This document shows positions 16,458 through 24,998 of a stretch of 64,000 nt of DNA, in pieces. Below the pieces are notes generated by a model. That model made no database searches. It saw nothing but the letters and a program-made list of their open reading frames with translations, and was not told where the DNA came from. Where the stretch lies: contig JABUFB010000018.1 in the NCBI GenBank assembly GCA_013314775.1, positions 55,101 through 119,100 of the forward strand. Reading direction: 5' to 3'. Position numbers and translations under genes: made by a program. Origin of the DNA: Armatimonadota bacterium. GTDB taxonomy: Bacteria; Armatimonadota; Zipacnadia; Zipacnadales; JABUFB01. How positions within the stretch are numbered: the first letter of the stretch is position 1; every line of letters starts with the position of its first letter.

Positions 16458-18962
16458 ATGACCGGCCCGAATAACCTGCGCTCGGCACCGGCAATGATCA
16501 TCGGCGCGCTTGTGTTGGCCACCGTGGCATCCGCAGGCCCGGCGCGCTACCCCCTCGACACGGGCTTCGCAACCGTGGATACCACTCGCGGACTGGCCGG
16601 TGTCACGGTGACGGCCAACGGGGTCACTTTCCAGCCCTTCTACGGCGCGGCGGTCCTTGGCAGAGGAGGGCGTCGCGACCCGTCCATCCGCATGACCCTG
16701 CGCGTTGAGAGAGACGGGACTACCCTCCGTTTGCACCTGTCCTGTGACCACCCGGATGCCCGGGGAATCCACCCGGGAAGCGTGCGCGGGCTGGGAGAAT
16801 GGCGACGCCTGGACCTGTCCCGGCAGGCCGAGAACTACGGGCAGACGTGGTGGCCGAAGACCATCTACAGCGTGCAGGGCGACCTGTGGTTCACCGCTCA
16901 CTGGGTGTTGGAGGAGAGCGACGCCACCTCCTGGCGCGCACTCAGCCAAGAGAACCACGGAACCCGGCCCTTCCCAGCCACACACCAGGTGGACTATGCG
17001 CCGGATACCGCCGGGGCCTACCTCCCGGTTCACGAGGTCCTGGAACTGCGGGTCTCGCGGGACCTGTGGGATGTGGTCCCGTTCCCGACACAGCCGCCGA
17101 GCGAGTACGCCTGCGATCTGGCCGCCAGCGTGCAGCTTGACCTGTGGGGTGGCCGGGCTGCGGGTGAACTGGAGCATCTCCTGAAAGTCCTGGGAACTGC
17201 CGGGCAGCCTCACCTGCGGTTTCTGTCGATCCTGCAAAACTGGCAGACCGGCGGCTTTGACTCCCTGCTGCCCGATTCCGTCTGGATGCCCGACTATCCG
17301 CCGAACATCGGTGTGGGCACGGTGGAGGAACTGCGCTCCTTGTGCAACCTCGGCAAGTCCCTGGGCCGCTTCGGCTTCCGCACCAACTACCGCATTCTGC
17401 GCCGCAATTCGCCCAGCTTCAACAAAGGGATCGCGCATTTCGCGGTAAATGCGGAGGGCAAGGAACTCGACTTCATGAGCCCCGGTGACTGGCCCGCGGT
17501 TGCCGGACGGCAGGAGAGAGAAATCGCGGAATTGTGGCAGCCCAACGCCAGTTTCACCGACCAGCTCACATCAGGTGCATTCCCCACCGCCTGGCATGAC
17601 TTCGACGCCGAACGGGGCAGCCGGTCACTGCGCTCGACACTCGGGCGGCAGCGGTCCCTGGCCCGGCTCATCAAGGACATGCACGAAGGCCCCCTGGGCT
17701 CGGAGACGCTCATGGACCAGGAGCTCCTCGGGTTCTATGTGGATACGGGGGACTTCGGCATCGGCAATGGGCACAACCGGTTCTTCAGCCCCGAGTTCAA
17801 ACTCCGCAGGCTTCAGCACCTATCCATGTTCCACGGGATGGGGCTGATGTATCGGTTCTACGAATTTCCGCCCTTCCCGGCCTTCCACTCGGGCACAACT
17901 ACTTTCGGCAAGGACCAGGCGCAACTGGACGACTACCGCTGCTGCGAAGTGATGTACGGCAACGGGGCCTATGTCTGCTACCCCTTCGCCAACTGGCGTT
18001 ACTGGCTGACTGAAACCCTGCTGATCGGCCACTTGCAGCGGCACTACGCATTGCAGCCGGTGAGCCAGGTGCGTTACATGCACGACGGCGTTTGGCGCAC
18101 GCTGGAGGAGCTGGTCGAGAGCGGCACTATTCCGGTCACTTCCCCTTGGGCGCCGCAGAGCCAGTGCTATGGGCGTGTGCGGGTTGAGTATGAGAACGGG
18201 CTGACGGTGGTAGTGAACCGGCTGCCCGAACCGTTGCCGGTAACCGATGCCCGCCCGGACGGTATCACCTTGCCCCAGTACGGGTGGGTTGCCTGGAAAC
18301 CCGAAGGCAGCTTCGTCGCCTTCAGCGCCGACTGGCCCTGCACCGACCAGCGCGTGGATTACCTGCGCGACGACCCCCTGCAGATCGAGTTCATCGATCC
18401 CCGCGGCAATCTGGTGCGCGGGGTGGACAAAATCACCTTCTGGCAGCGCGGCAAGCCCGTTGTGGTCGCCGACCCGGAGGCCAACTGCATCGCGATCAAC
18501 GGCGAGCAGATGCCCCTGACTCTGCCCGCACCGCCGCCTGTTGACCGGCTGGAGGTGGGCTTTGACAATTCCCTGGAGAACTGGCGGATTGGCGAAGGCA
18601 TTCTCAACGCGCGCATTGAAAACGGGGCGCTGGTGCTGGATACCGTCTCCGGTGACCCCCAGTTGTACTCTCCCTCGCTCGCGCTGGACGGGGACCGGGT
18701 GAAGCGCCTGGAGTTCCGGCTGAAGACTGACGCCGGCGAGCTGGCGCAACTGTACTTCATCACGGAAAGCGCCACGCATTACTCGGAGGACCGGGTCTTC
18801 CGAGTGCCGATCATTCCGGACGGGCAGTGGCACGCATATCGCCTGGAAGCAGCCGGCCACCCTGCCTGGCGCGGGCAGAAGGTCATCGGCCTGCGCTTCG
18901 ACCCGATCCACGGCCCGGCGAAGGCCAAGGTGTCGGTGGACTACCTGCGAGAGTTGGAGTAG
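16458..18962 (+). CDS. Large secreted protein of unknown family with C-terminal carbohydrate-binding-like domain
   Basis: An 834-residue protein with a cleavable signal peptide (residues about 1-27, hydrophobic MIIGALVLATVASAG). The start follows GGAAGGAGCC. The central part (about 150-560) has an alternating alpha/beta character and ends with NGAYVCYPFANWRYW; it resembles a TIM-barrel glycosidase-like fold, but no family motif was recognised. From about residue 690 (LEVGFDNSLENWRI) to the end lies a jelly-roll-like module similar to exported carbohydrate-binding domains. It probably acts on an extracellular glycan. Neighbours are an amidohydrolase (27 bp upstream) and a GHL6-like gene with its own promoter. 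Confidence 0.65.
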   Translation: MTGPNNLRSAPAMIIGALVLATVASAGPARYPLDTGFATVDTTRGLAGVTVTANGVTFQPFYGAAVLGRGGRRDPSIRMTLRVERDGTTLRLHLSCDHPDARGIHPGSVRGLGEWRRLDLSRQAENYGQTWWPKTIYSVQGDLWFTAHWVLEESDATSWRALSQENHGTRPFPATHQVDYAPDTAGAYLPVHEVLELRVSRDLWDVVPFPTQPPSEYACDLAASVQLDLWGGRAAGELEHLLKVLGTAGQPHLRFLSILQNWQTGGFDSLLPDSVWMPDYPPNIGVGTVEELRSLCNLGKSLGRFGFRTNYRILRRNSPSFNKGIAHFAVNAEGKELDFMSPGDWPAVAGRQEREIAELWQPNASFTDQLTSGAFPTAWHDFDAERGSRSLRSTLGRQRSLARLIKDMHEGPLGSETLMDQELLGFYVDTGDFGIGNGHNRFFSPEFKLRRLQHLSMFHGMGLMYRFYEFPPFPAFHSGTTTFGKDQAQLDDYRCCEVMYGNGAYVCYPFANWRYWLTETLLIGHLQRHYALQPVSQVRYMHDGVWRTLEELVESGTIPVTSPWAPQSQCYGRVRVEYENGLTVVVNRLPEPLPVTDARPDGITLPQYGWVAWKPEGSFVAFSADWPCTDQRVDYLRDDPLQIEFIDPRGNLVRGVDKITFWQRGKPVVVADPEANCIAINGEQMPLTLPAPPPVDRLEVGFDNSLENWRIGEGILNARIENGALVLDTVSGDPQLYSPSLALDGDRVKRLEFRLKTDAGELAQLYFITESATHYSEDRVFRVPIIPDGQWHAYRLEAAGHPAWRGQKVIGLRFDPIHGPAKAKVSVDYLRELE

Positions 18963-18982
18963 CAGACGCCCGCGGACCACTA

Positions 18983-19011
18983 TTGACCGTCCCGCGGGGT
19001 TCGCCTATCAT
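18983..19011 (+). promoter_or_regulatory. Sigma70-type promoter for the GHL6-like gene
   Basis: TTGACC (18983-18988), a 17-base spacer, then TATCAT (19006-19011). It lies just past the previous stop and would start transcription near 19018, about 45 bases before the ATG at 19064. Confidence 0.6.
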
Positions 19012-19063
19012 CCGCAATGAAAGAGGAAGCCGCCACGGAGTCTGTGACCCCAAGGAGCCCCCA

Positions 19064-21052
19064 ATGGTAAACCTGCGTTTCCGCCAGATCCATCTCGATT
19101 TCCACACCAGCGAGGTTATCCCCGGCATCGGCAGTGAGTTCAACGCCGACGAGTTCGCCGACACCCTGAAGGCCGCACATGTGAACTCGGTCACGTGTTT
19201 CTCGCGCTGTCACCACGGGATGATCTACCACGATACCGCGAAGTTCCCGGAGCGCAGGCACCCGAATCTCACCTGCAATCTCCTCAAGGAGCAGATCGAC
19301 GCCTGCCATGCCCGGGACATCCGTGTGCCGATCTACATCACTGTGCAGTGGGACCTGTTCACCGTGAAGCAGCACCCGGAATGGGTGGTCGTAGATGAGA
19401 ACGGGTGCTTCCCGGGGACCAAGCCCTTCGAGCCCGGGTTCTACCGCCGGCTCTGCCTGAATAGCCCGTACGTGGACGAGGTACTTGAGCCCCAGACACT
19501 CGAAGTCTGCGAGACAATGCCGGTGGACGGGATTTTCTTCGATATCGTCTCCGCGACACCGTGCTGCTGCCGGTACTGTATCGAGGGCATGAAGGCCGAC
19601 GGTCTTGACCCGGCCAATGCCGAGCATCGCGCTCAGTATGCGGATAAGGTCCTGTTCACCTTTCAGCAGCGGCTGTTCGACAGCGTGCGCGCGGTCTGCC
19701 CGGATGCCACGGTGTTCTTCAACTCCGGCCACTGCGGCCCCAAGCACCGTAAGATGATCAACGCCTTCACCCACTTGGAATTGGAGTCCCTGCCCAGCGG
19801 TGGCTGGGGTTACATGCACTTCCCGCTGGCCCAGCGGTTCGCGCGCGGTCTGCATCGCGACTGCATGGGCATGACCGGCAAGTTCCACACAAGCTGGGGC
19901 GATTTCCACTCGTTCAAGAACAAGGCCGCACTGGAATATGAGTGCTTCAACATGTTGGCCCTTGGTGCGAAGTGCTCCATCGGCGACCAACTGCACCCCA
20001 CCGGGAAGATCTGCCCGGTGACATACGACCTCATCGGCAGCGTCTATTCGCAGGTGGAAGAGAAGGAACCATGGTGTGAGGCCGCCGAGCCCGTTGCAGA
20101 CGTGGGGGTCATGACCCCCGAAGAGTTCGTCGGAACCGGCGGTCACGGCGGGCTTCCGGCAGCGGCAATCGGCGCAACCCGGATGCTCACGGAGCTGCGC
20201 CACCAGTTCGATATTATCGACTCGCAATCGGATTTCTCGAAGTACCGGGTCATTGTAATGCCCGATGAGATCGTGGTGGATGACCAGCTGGGGGCGCGCC
20301 TCACCAACTATGTAGTAGATGGCGGCTGCATCCTCGCCAGCTACAAGTCGGGGCTGAACCCCGCCGGAGACGTGTTCAACGTGGGCAAACTCGGGGTCAA
20401 GTATGTGGGCGACGCCCCCTTCTGTCCGGATTTCCTGGTGCCGGGCAAGGTGGGGGATGGCCTTGCGGACACCCATTACGTTATGTACCTGCGCGGGCTG
20501 GAAGTGGAGATCGCCCAGGGCGTTGAGATTCTCTCCCACGTGGTGCGACCCTACTTCAATCGCACCTGGGAGCACTTCTGCTCCCACCGACATACACCCG
20601 CAAAGGGGCCTGCCGAGTACGTGGCCGCAGTGCGCAAGTCCAACTGCATCTACTTCGCGCACCCGGTGTTCACCCAGTACCACAATAACGCGCCGCTGTG
20701 GTGCAAGACCATTGTCGCCAACGTGCTGAACATGCTGCTGCCCGACCCGGTGGTCAAAGCAGGCGGTCCCTCCACCGCGCAATTCACTCTGAACGTGCAA
20801 CATGACGAGAGCCGCCTGGTGCTCCACGCCCTGCACTATATCCCCGAACGTCGCGGCCGCGACTTCGACATCATTGAGGATGTCATCCCGATCTACGACG
20901 TGCCCGTCTCTGTGGCCATCGACAAGGAGGTCACCGCGGTCAACCTGGTTCCCCGTGTGGACCAGCTGCAGTTCAAACAGGCGGACGGCCGCGTGGAGTT
21001 TGTGATCCCGCGGATCAACGGACATGAAATGGTGGAGATTCGCTGGGCCTAA
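19064..21052 (+). CDS. GHL6-like glycoside hydrolase with beta-galactosidase-type trimerisation fold
   Basis: A 662-residue cytoplasmic or non-classically exported protein (no signal peptide). The N-terminal TIM barrel includes RQIHLDFHTS, CFSRCHHGMIYH and HPNLTCNLL, typical of hypothetical glycosyl hydrolase 6 (GHL6) proteins related to GH29/GH42-like alpha-L-fucosidases and beta-galactosidases. Residues about 380-560 look like the Rossmann-like trimerisation domain of GH42 enzymes (IVMPDEIVVDDQL). The C-terminal part is beta-rich. The ATG at 19064 follows AAGGAGCCCCCA. It should hydrolyse a galactoside or fucoside, but the substrate is unknown. A hairpin and a T-rich stretch follow the gene. 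Confidence 0.75.
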   Translation: MVNLRFRQIHLDFHTSEVIPGIGSEFNADEFADTLKAAHVNSVTCFSRCHHGMIYHDTAKFPERRHPNLTCNLLKEQIDACHARDIRVPIYITVQWDLFTVKQHPEWVVVDENGCFPGTKPFEPGFYRRLCLNSPYVDEVLEPQTLEVCETMPVDGIFFDIVSATPCCCRYCIEGMKADGLDPANAEHRAQYADKVLFTFQQRLFDSVRAVCPDATVFFNSGHCGPKHRKMINAFTHLELESLPSGGWGYMHFPLAQRFARGLHRDCMGMTGKFHTSWGDFHSFKNKAALEYECFNMLALGAKCSIGDQLHPTGKICPVTYDLIGSVYSQVEEKEPWCEAAEPVADVGVMTPEEFVGTGGHGGLPAAAIGATRMLTELRHQFDIIDSQSDFSKYRVIVMPDEIVVDDQLGARLTNYVVDGGCILASYKSGLNPAGDVFNVGKLGVKYVGDAPFCPDFLVPGKVGDGLADTHYVMYLRGLEVEIAQGVEILSHVVRPYFNRTWEHFCSHRHTPAKGPAEYVAAVRKSNCIYFAHPVFTQYHNNAPLWCKTIVANVLNMLLPDPVVKAGGPSTAQFTLNVQHDESRLVLHALHYIPERRGRDFDIIEDVIPIYDVPVSVAIDKEVTAVNLVPRVDQLQFKQADGRVEFVIPRINGHEMVEIRWA

Positions 21053-21054
21053 GG

Positions 21055-21080
21055 CCGGCACGCCGGGCCGGTGGCTTTTT
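21055..21080 (+). terminator. Rho-independent terminator candidate after the GHL6-like gene
   Basis: A CCGGC/GCCGG hairpin (21055-21071) followed by TGGCTTTTT, starting three bases after the stop codon. Confidence 0.55.
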
Positions 21081-21092
21081 CCGTGAGCCGGA

Positions 21093-21125
21093 GCTTGCTG
21101 GAGCGGGCTTGCCCCTCCAGCAAGC
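21093..21125 (+). terminator. Second long hairpin upstream of the methyltransferase gene
   Basis: An 11-bp perfect stem GCTTGCTGGAG/CTCCAGCAAGC whose loop contains a further GGG/CCC stem, so the arms pair for about 14 bp. It is followed by a weak T-rich stretch (CTGATCTTTCTT). It may be a second terminator or a bidirectional structure. Confidence 0.5.
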
Positions 21126-21192
21126 GCTCTGATCTTTCTTCCGTGAATCCGGACCGTATCGGGTTCCCTGGCTGCCACCCGGAGGCCTTTTC

Positions 21193-21858
21193 TTGTCCAC
21201 CCCCCGATCCTGGAACGACCTGTTCACCGACCCGCGTTTCCACTGGACCGAGCCCGACCCCGGCGTGGTTGAGACCGCTCGGCGCTGGCTTTCCGAAGGC
21301 CGGCGCAACATCTATGACCTGGGCTGCGGCGCGGGAAGACACATGGCCTACCTGCAATCGCTGGGGTTCGAGCTCTGGGGCAGCGACGTGGCGGAGAACG
21401 GTCTCGAAGTCTGCGCCCGCTCTCTCGCCGAAGCGGGCCTCCCTGCGCGGCTGGTCCGGGCTGATATGACCGCCTGCCCCTTCGCCGATGGGGCCTTCGA
21501 TGCAGGAATCGCCACCAATGTTCTCAACCACAACCCGAGGGCATTGCTGCAGCAGGCCGTCGATGAGATCCGTCGTCTCCTGCGAACCGGGGGCGAGTTC
21601 TATCTGACGGTGCTGAACACCTGGGACTGGCGCTACGGGAACGGCCAGGAAGTGGAGCCGAATTCGTTCGTGCTCAAAGACGGGCCGGAGGCCGGGATTC
21701 TCCACCACTTTTTCGACGAGAACGGGCTGCGCCATTGGCTCGCCGCATTCGAGATAGCCGAGGTGAGGCGGGACAGGGGTGAACTGAAGCTCAGCACGCG
21801 GCCGGATGGAGCTCACGTCATGCGGGACGCCTGGAGTGTGTGGATCAGAAAGCGGTGA
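21193..21858 (+). CDS. Class I SAM-dependent methyltransferase
   Basis: A 221-residue methyltransferase. It contains motif I IYDLGCGAGRHMAYL with Gly-rich SAM-binding residues, motif II (GSDVAENGL), and the DAGIATNVLNH motif that follows. The target is not predictable; the group includes small-molecule and tRNA-modifying enzymes. The TTG start at 21193 follows GGAGG by nine bases; no ATG start fits. It is followed by the SGNH hydrolase gene 28 bp downstream, probably in one transcript. Confidence 0.85.
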   Translation: MSTPRSWNDLFTDPRFHWTEPDPGVVETARRWLSEGRRNIYDLGCGAGRHMAYLQSLGFELWGSDVAENGLEVCARSLAEAGLPARLVRADMTACPFADGAFDAGIATNVLNHNPRALLQQAVDEIRRLLRTGGEFYLTVLNTWDWRYGNGQEVEPNSFVLKDGPEAGILHHFFDENGLRHWLAAFEIAEVRRDRGELKLSTRPDGAHVMRDAWSVWIRKR

Positions 21859-21886
21859 AAACCGCAACGGCAGGGGAGACAGCGAC

Positions 21887-22498
21887 ATGGCTGAAGTCGT
21901 CCGCGAAAACATCGAGTGGGTCAACTTCCGCTGGGACCACGCGCCGGACAGCACCCGCCCGCGCGTGCTGCTCATAGGCGACTCCATCGCCAACGGATAC
22001 CACGCAACGGTGAGCGCCCGGCTGGAGGGCTTCGCTAACGTGGACTTGATGGCCACCTCCAAGGCTATCAATGACCCGGCGATCCGGCGCGAGACGCAGT
22101 ACGCCACTGCAGACTACGCACACGCACTCATCCACTTCAACAACGGACTGCACGGCTGGCATCTGTCTGTGGCGGAGTACGCGACGGCGCTCCGCGAGTA
22201 CCTGACCTTCCTGCGCGCTCTGGTTCCGGAAGCGAAGCTGATCTGGGCTACATCTACGCCGATGACAGTGAACGGGCAGCCGGAGTCACTGTGTCCGGAG
22301 ATGAACCCGAAGGTGCTGGCGCGCAATGCCGCAGCAGCCCCGATCATGCAGGAGTTCGGGATCGCGGTGAATGACCTGTATGGTCTCGTGGTGGGAAAGG
22401 CGGAACTGCGGTCAGGGGACGCGGCACATTTCAGCGCGGCCGGGCGGGAACTGCAGGGCAAACAGGTTGCGGAAGTGATCCGCAGGGCCCTGGGGTAG
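21887..22498 (+). CDS. SGNH/GDSL-family hydrolase
   Basis: A 203-residue esterase-like protein. The N-terminal VLLIGDSIANGY carries the nucleophile Ser of the GDS motif, an HFNNGLHGWHL-like segment supplies the oxyanion-hole Asn, and the C-terminal DAAHFSAAG carries the catalytic Asp-x-x-His. It probably removes acetyl groups from a carbohydrate. There is no signal peptide. The ATG follows GGGGAGACAGCGAC. It is the last gene of the plus-strand run and faces the ACT gene. Confidence 0.88.
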   Translation: MAEVVRENIEWVNFRWDHAPDSTRPRVLLIGDSIANGYHATVSARLEGFANVDLMATSKAINDPAIRRETQYATADYAHALIHFNNGLHGWHLSVAEYATALREYLTFLRALVPEAKLIWATSTPMTVNGQPESLCPEMNPKVLARNAAAAPIMQEFGIAVNDLYGLVVGKAELRSGDAAHFSAAGRELQGKQVAEVIRRALG

Positions 22499-22516
22499 GT
22501 CGGAATGCAGTGTGAC

Positions 22517-22548
22517 GCAGGCCCCGGAGCCGCCTGCCCGGGGCCTGC
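22517..22548. terminator. Shared hairpin between convergent genes
   Basis: Perfect 11-bp stem GCAGGCCCCGG/CCGGGGCCTGC with a 10-base loop in the gap between the plus-strand SGNH gene and the minus-strand ACT gene. There is no T-tract on either side, so termination strength is uncertain. Confidence 0.5.
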
Positions 22549-22566
22549 AATGCTTCCCGGCAGGCA

Positions 22567-23016
22567 CTACAGGGAGTAGACGTCCTCCGCGGGCAGGATG
22601 CGGATGTTGTTGCGCCCGAGGATCTCCACCACGGACGGAATCTCTTCCTCGGAGACGCGAAATACCACGACCGCGTTGCCCTCGACGGTGGTGAAGAACG
22701 CGTACATATACTCCACGTTCACATTGCCCAGAAGGCTGATGACGCCACCCAGGCCGCCCGGAACGTCGGGAATCTCCACTGCGAGCACGCTGGTCTCGCC
22801 CACGGAAAAGCCCCCATCGCGAAGGCAGCGCACTGCAACTTCAGGCGTATCCACGATCATGCGCAGGATCCCGAAGTCGGATGTGTCCGCGATGCACAGG
22901 GCGCGGATATTCACGCCGTTCTTGCCCAGTGTCTGGCATACTTCGGCAAGCCGTCCCGACTTGTTCTCCAGGAACACAGACACCTGTTTTGTCAGCCGGT
23001 CGTTCACTGGACTCAC
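22567..23016 (-). CDS. Double ACT-domain protein linked to phenylacetate-CoA ligase
   Basis: A 149-residue protein with two ACT modules (residues about 8-70 and 78-145; [15 protein letters not shown] and [13 protein letters not shown] starts). ACT domains bind amino acids; this stand-alone pair is commonly found next to paaK and ior genes. It may sense an aromatic amino acid for the operon. The GTG start overlaps the paaK TGA by four bases (GTGA), so translation is coupled. It is the last gene of the operon and ends before a shared hairpin. Confidence 0.85.
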   Translation of the reverse strand: MSPVNDRLTKQVSVFLENKSGRLAEVCQTLGKNGVNIRALCIADTSDFGILRMIVDTPEVAVRCLRDGGFSVGETSVLAVEIPDVPGGLGGVISLLGNVNVEYMYAFFTTVEGNAVVVFRVSEEEIPSVVEILGRNNIRILPAEDVYSL

Positions 23017-24314
23017 TCCTCCTTGCGTAGGTCAATGACGCGCTTGGCCTTGCCTTCGCTGCGCGCGATGGTTTTCGGCTCCACGAGCTTGACTTCGACG
23101 CCGATGCCTACGGTGGTGCGGATTGCGTGGGCAATGCGCTTTTCCACTTCCTCCAACCGTCGGACGGTGTCGGCGAAGATCTCGCCGGAAACCTCCACCT
23201 GCACTTCCAGCACATCGAGATGGCCTTCGCGCCGCACAATCAACTGGTAGTGGGGCTCGGCTTCCTCGATAGACAGCAAGGCATGCTCGATCTGGGATGG
23301 GAAGACGTTCACACCCCGGATGATGAGCATGTCGTCGGTGCGTCCCTGCAAACGGCCGATGCGCGGGTGGGTCCGCCCGCAGGGGCAGATATCTCGGTGC
23401 AGGCAGGAGATATCCCGGGTGCGGTAACGGATGAGCGGCAGACAGGTCTTGGTGATGCAGGTGATGACCAGTTCGCCGTACTCGCCGTCCGGGAGCACCT
23501 CGCCGGTCTCCGGGTTGATGATCTCCGGCACGAAATGGTCGTCAAAAATGTGCAAGCCGCCTTTGTTTGAGCACTCATTGGCCACGCCGGGGCCGATAAT
23601 CTCGCTCAGGCCGTAGATGTCGTGCGCCGACAGCCCCAGCTTCTCTTCGACGGCCTGGCGAGAGGACTCGCTCCACGGCTCGGCGCCGAAGATGCCGCTT
23701 TTGAGCTTGAAGTCTTCAGGCTGCAGGCCCATGTCGGCGGCAACATCCGCGACGGTCAATGCGTAGGAGGGCGTGCAGGCGAGGATCGTGCTGCCAAGAT
23801 CGCGCATCATCATGATCTGGCGCTCGGTGTTCCCCGAGGACATGGGAATCACCGTGCAGCCCATGCGCTCCCCGCCGTAGTGAAGCCCCAGGCCACCGGT
23901 GAACAGGCCGTAACCGTAGGCGACCTGCAATGTGTCATGGGGTGTGCCGCCGCTGCACCCGATCGACCGGGCCATGCACTCGGCCCACAGGTTGATGTCC
24001 TCGGCAGTGTAACCGACCACCGTAGGCTTACCCGTGGTTCCGCTGGAGGCGTGCACGCGGACCACTTCACTCAGTGGAGATGCGAACAGACCGTAGGGGT
24101 AGTTATCGCGCAGGTCATCTTTGACGGTGAAAGGCAGCAAGGCCAAGTCGTCGATGGACTGGATGTCCTGGGGCTGGACGTCCACATCGCGGAATGCCTG
24201 TCGATAGAAAGGCACATTGGCGCTGAGGCGCGCCACGGTCTCCCGCAGGCGATGGGCCTGCAGTTCCCGGCGCTGTTCCAGGTCCATACACTCATGGTAC
24301 GGGTCCCAGATCAT
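23013..24314 (-). CDS. paaK: Phenylacetate-CoA ligase
   Basis: A 433-residue AMP-forming ligase that makes phenylacetyl-CoA or a related aryl-CoA. It carries [12 protein letters not shown] (P-loop-like AMP motif), YGLSEIIG, the [10 protein letters not shown] hinge motif, and [12 protein letters not shown], a Cys-rich motif typical of PaaK. It overlaps the ACT gene by four bases and lies 60 bp after iorB. It is one of two PaaK paralogues in this operon; the other is 26759-28069. Confidence 0.93.
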   Translation of the reverse strand: MIWDPYHECMDLEQRRELQAHRLRETVARLSANVPFYRQAFRDVDVQPQDIQSIDDLALLPFTVKDDLRDNYPYGLFASPLSEVVRVHASSGTTGKPTVVGYTAEDINLWAECMARSIGCSGGTPHDTLQVAYGYGLFTGGLGLHYGGERMGCTVIPMSSGNTERQIMMMRDLGSTILACTPSYALTVADVAADMGLQPEDFKLKSGIFGAEPWSESSRQAVEEKLGLSAHDIYGLSEIIGPGVANECSNKGGLHIFDDHFVPEIINPETGEVLPDGEYGELVITCITKTCLPLIRYRTRDISCLHRDICPCGRTHPRIGRLQGRTDDMLIIRGVNVFPSQIEHALLSIEEAEPHYQLIVRREGHLDVLEVQVEVSGEIFADTVRRLEEVEKRIAHAIRTTVGIGVEVKLVEPKTIARSEGKAKRVIDLRKEE

Positions 24315-24374
24315 CGGAACACCCCCAGAAGGGTCATCGTATAAGGGACGGAAGCCGCGTCCCGTGAGCGTCCT

Positions 24375-24962
24375 CTAACCGGAGCGGCCCGCCGCAACTC
24401 CCGCCTCGAAGGCCTTCAGGTTGACATCCAGCGCCTTCGCTTTCACCGCCCGGCGGATCGCACCTTCCCATGCCTGGGCGTCGATCACCAGGGAACTGCT
24501 GGCGGCCCCGAGCAGAACGATGTTCGCGGCCCTGGGTTCGCCAAGGGAGCAGGCAATCTTGAAGGCGTCCACGACGCGCACGTTGCGCCCGGATGCATAC
24601 AACTGGTCCAGAACATCCGCGGGGTACTCGAAGGGCCCGCAGGTCACGGAGCTGGGCACGATCACCCGGTCTTCAACCAGCACCAGGGCGTCAGGCTTCG
24701 TGTTCGGAATCGCGCGCAGCGCCTCCAGGAGTTCGAAGCCCATGAGCACGTCGACTTCGCCAAAGGGGATCGTCGGCGAGAACACCAGGCCGTCGGGGCT
24801 GAAGCGCACGTGGCTCTCTACGCTTCCGCCGCGCTGGCTCATTCCGTGGATCTCGCTCTTTTTCACATGAAAGCCGGAAAGCATCGCGGCCTCCGCGAGA
24901 ACCCGTGACGCTGTGATAATGCCCTGCCCCCCGACTCCGGAGAGGAGAATATTGGTTGTCAT
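24375..24962 (-). CDS. iorB: Indolepyruvate ferredoxin oxidoreductase beta subunit
   Basis: A 195-residue gamma-type pyruvate/ketoisovalerate oxidoreductase domain. The N terminus has NILLSGVGGQGIITA and later KKSEIHGMSQRGGSV, both typical of IorB. Together with IorA it oxidises arylpyruvates to aryl-acetyl-CoA with ferredoxin as acceptor. It lies 36 bp after iorA. The ATG at 24962 has no strong ribosome binding site. Confidence 0.93.
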   Translation of the reverse strand: MTTNILLSGVGGQGIITASRVLAEAAMLSGFHVKKSEIHGMSQRGGSVESHVRFSPDGLVFSPTIPFGEVDVLMGFELLEALRAIPNTKPDALVLVEDRVIVPSSVTCGPFEYPADVLDQLYASGRNVRVVDAFKIACSLGEPRAANIVLLGAASSSLVIDAQAWEGAIRRAVKAKALDVNLKAFEAGVAAGRSG

Positions 24963-24998
24963 CTGGACCGCCTGCCTGGGTGGATTGGGGAGCGTCGA

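Noticed and set aside
18980..21178. Minus-strand open frame of 732 codons opposite the GHL6-like gene
   Set aside because: The plus strand has a promoter, ribosome binding site and family motifs; the minus frame has none.
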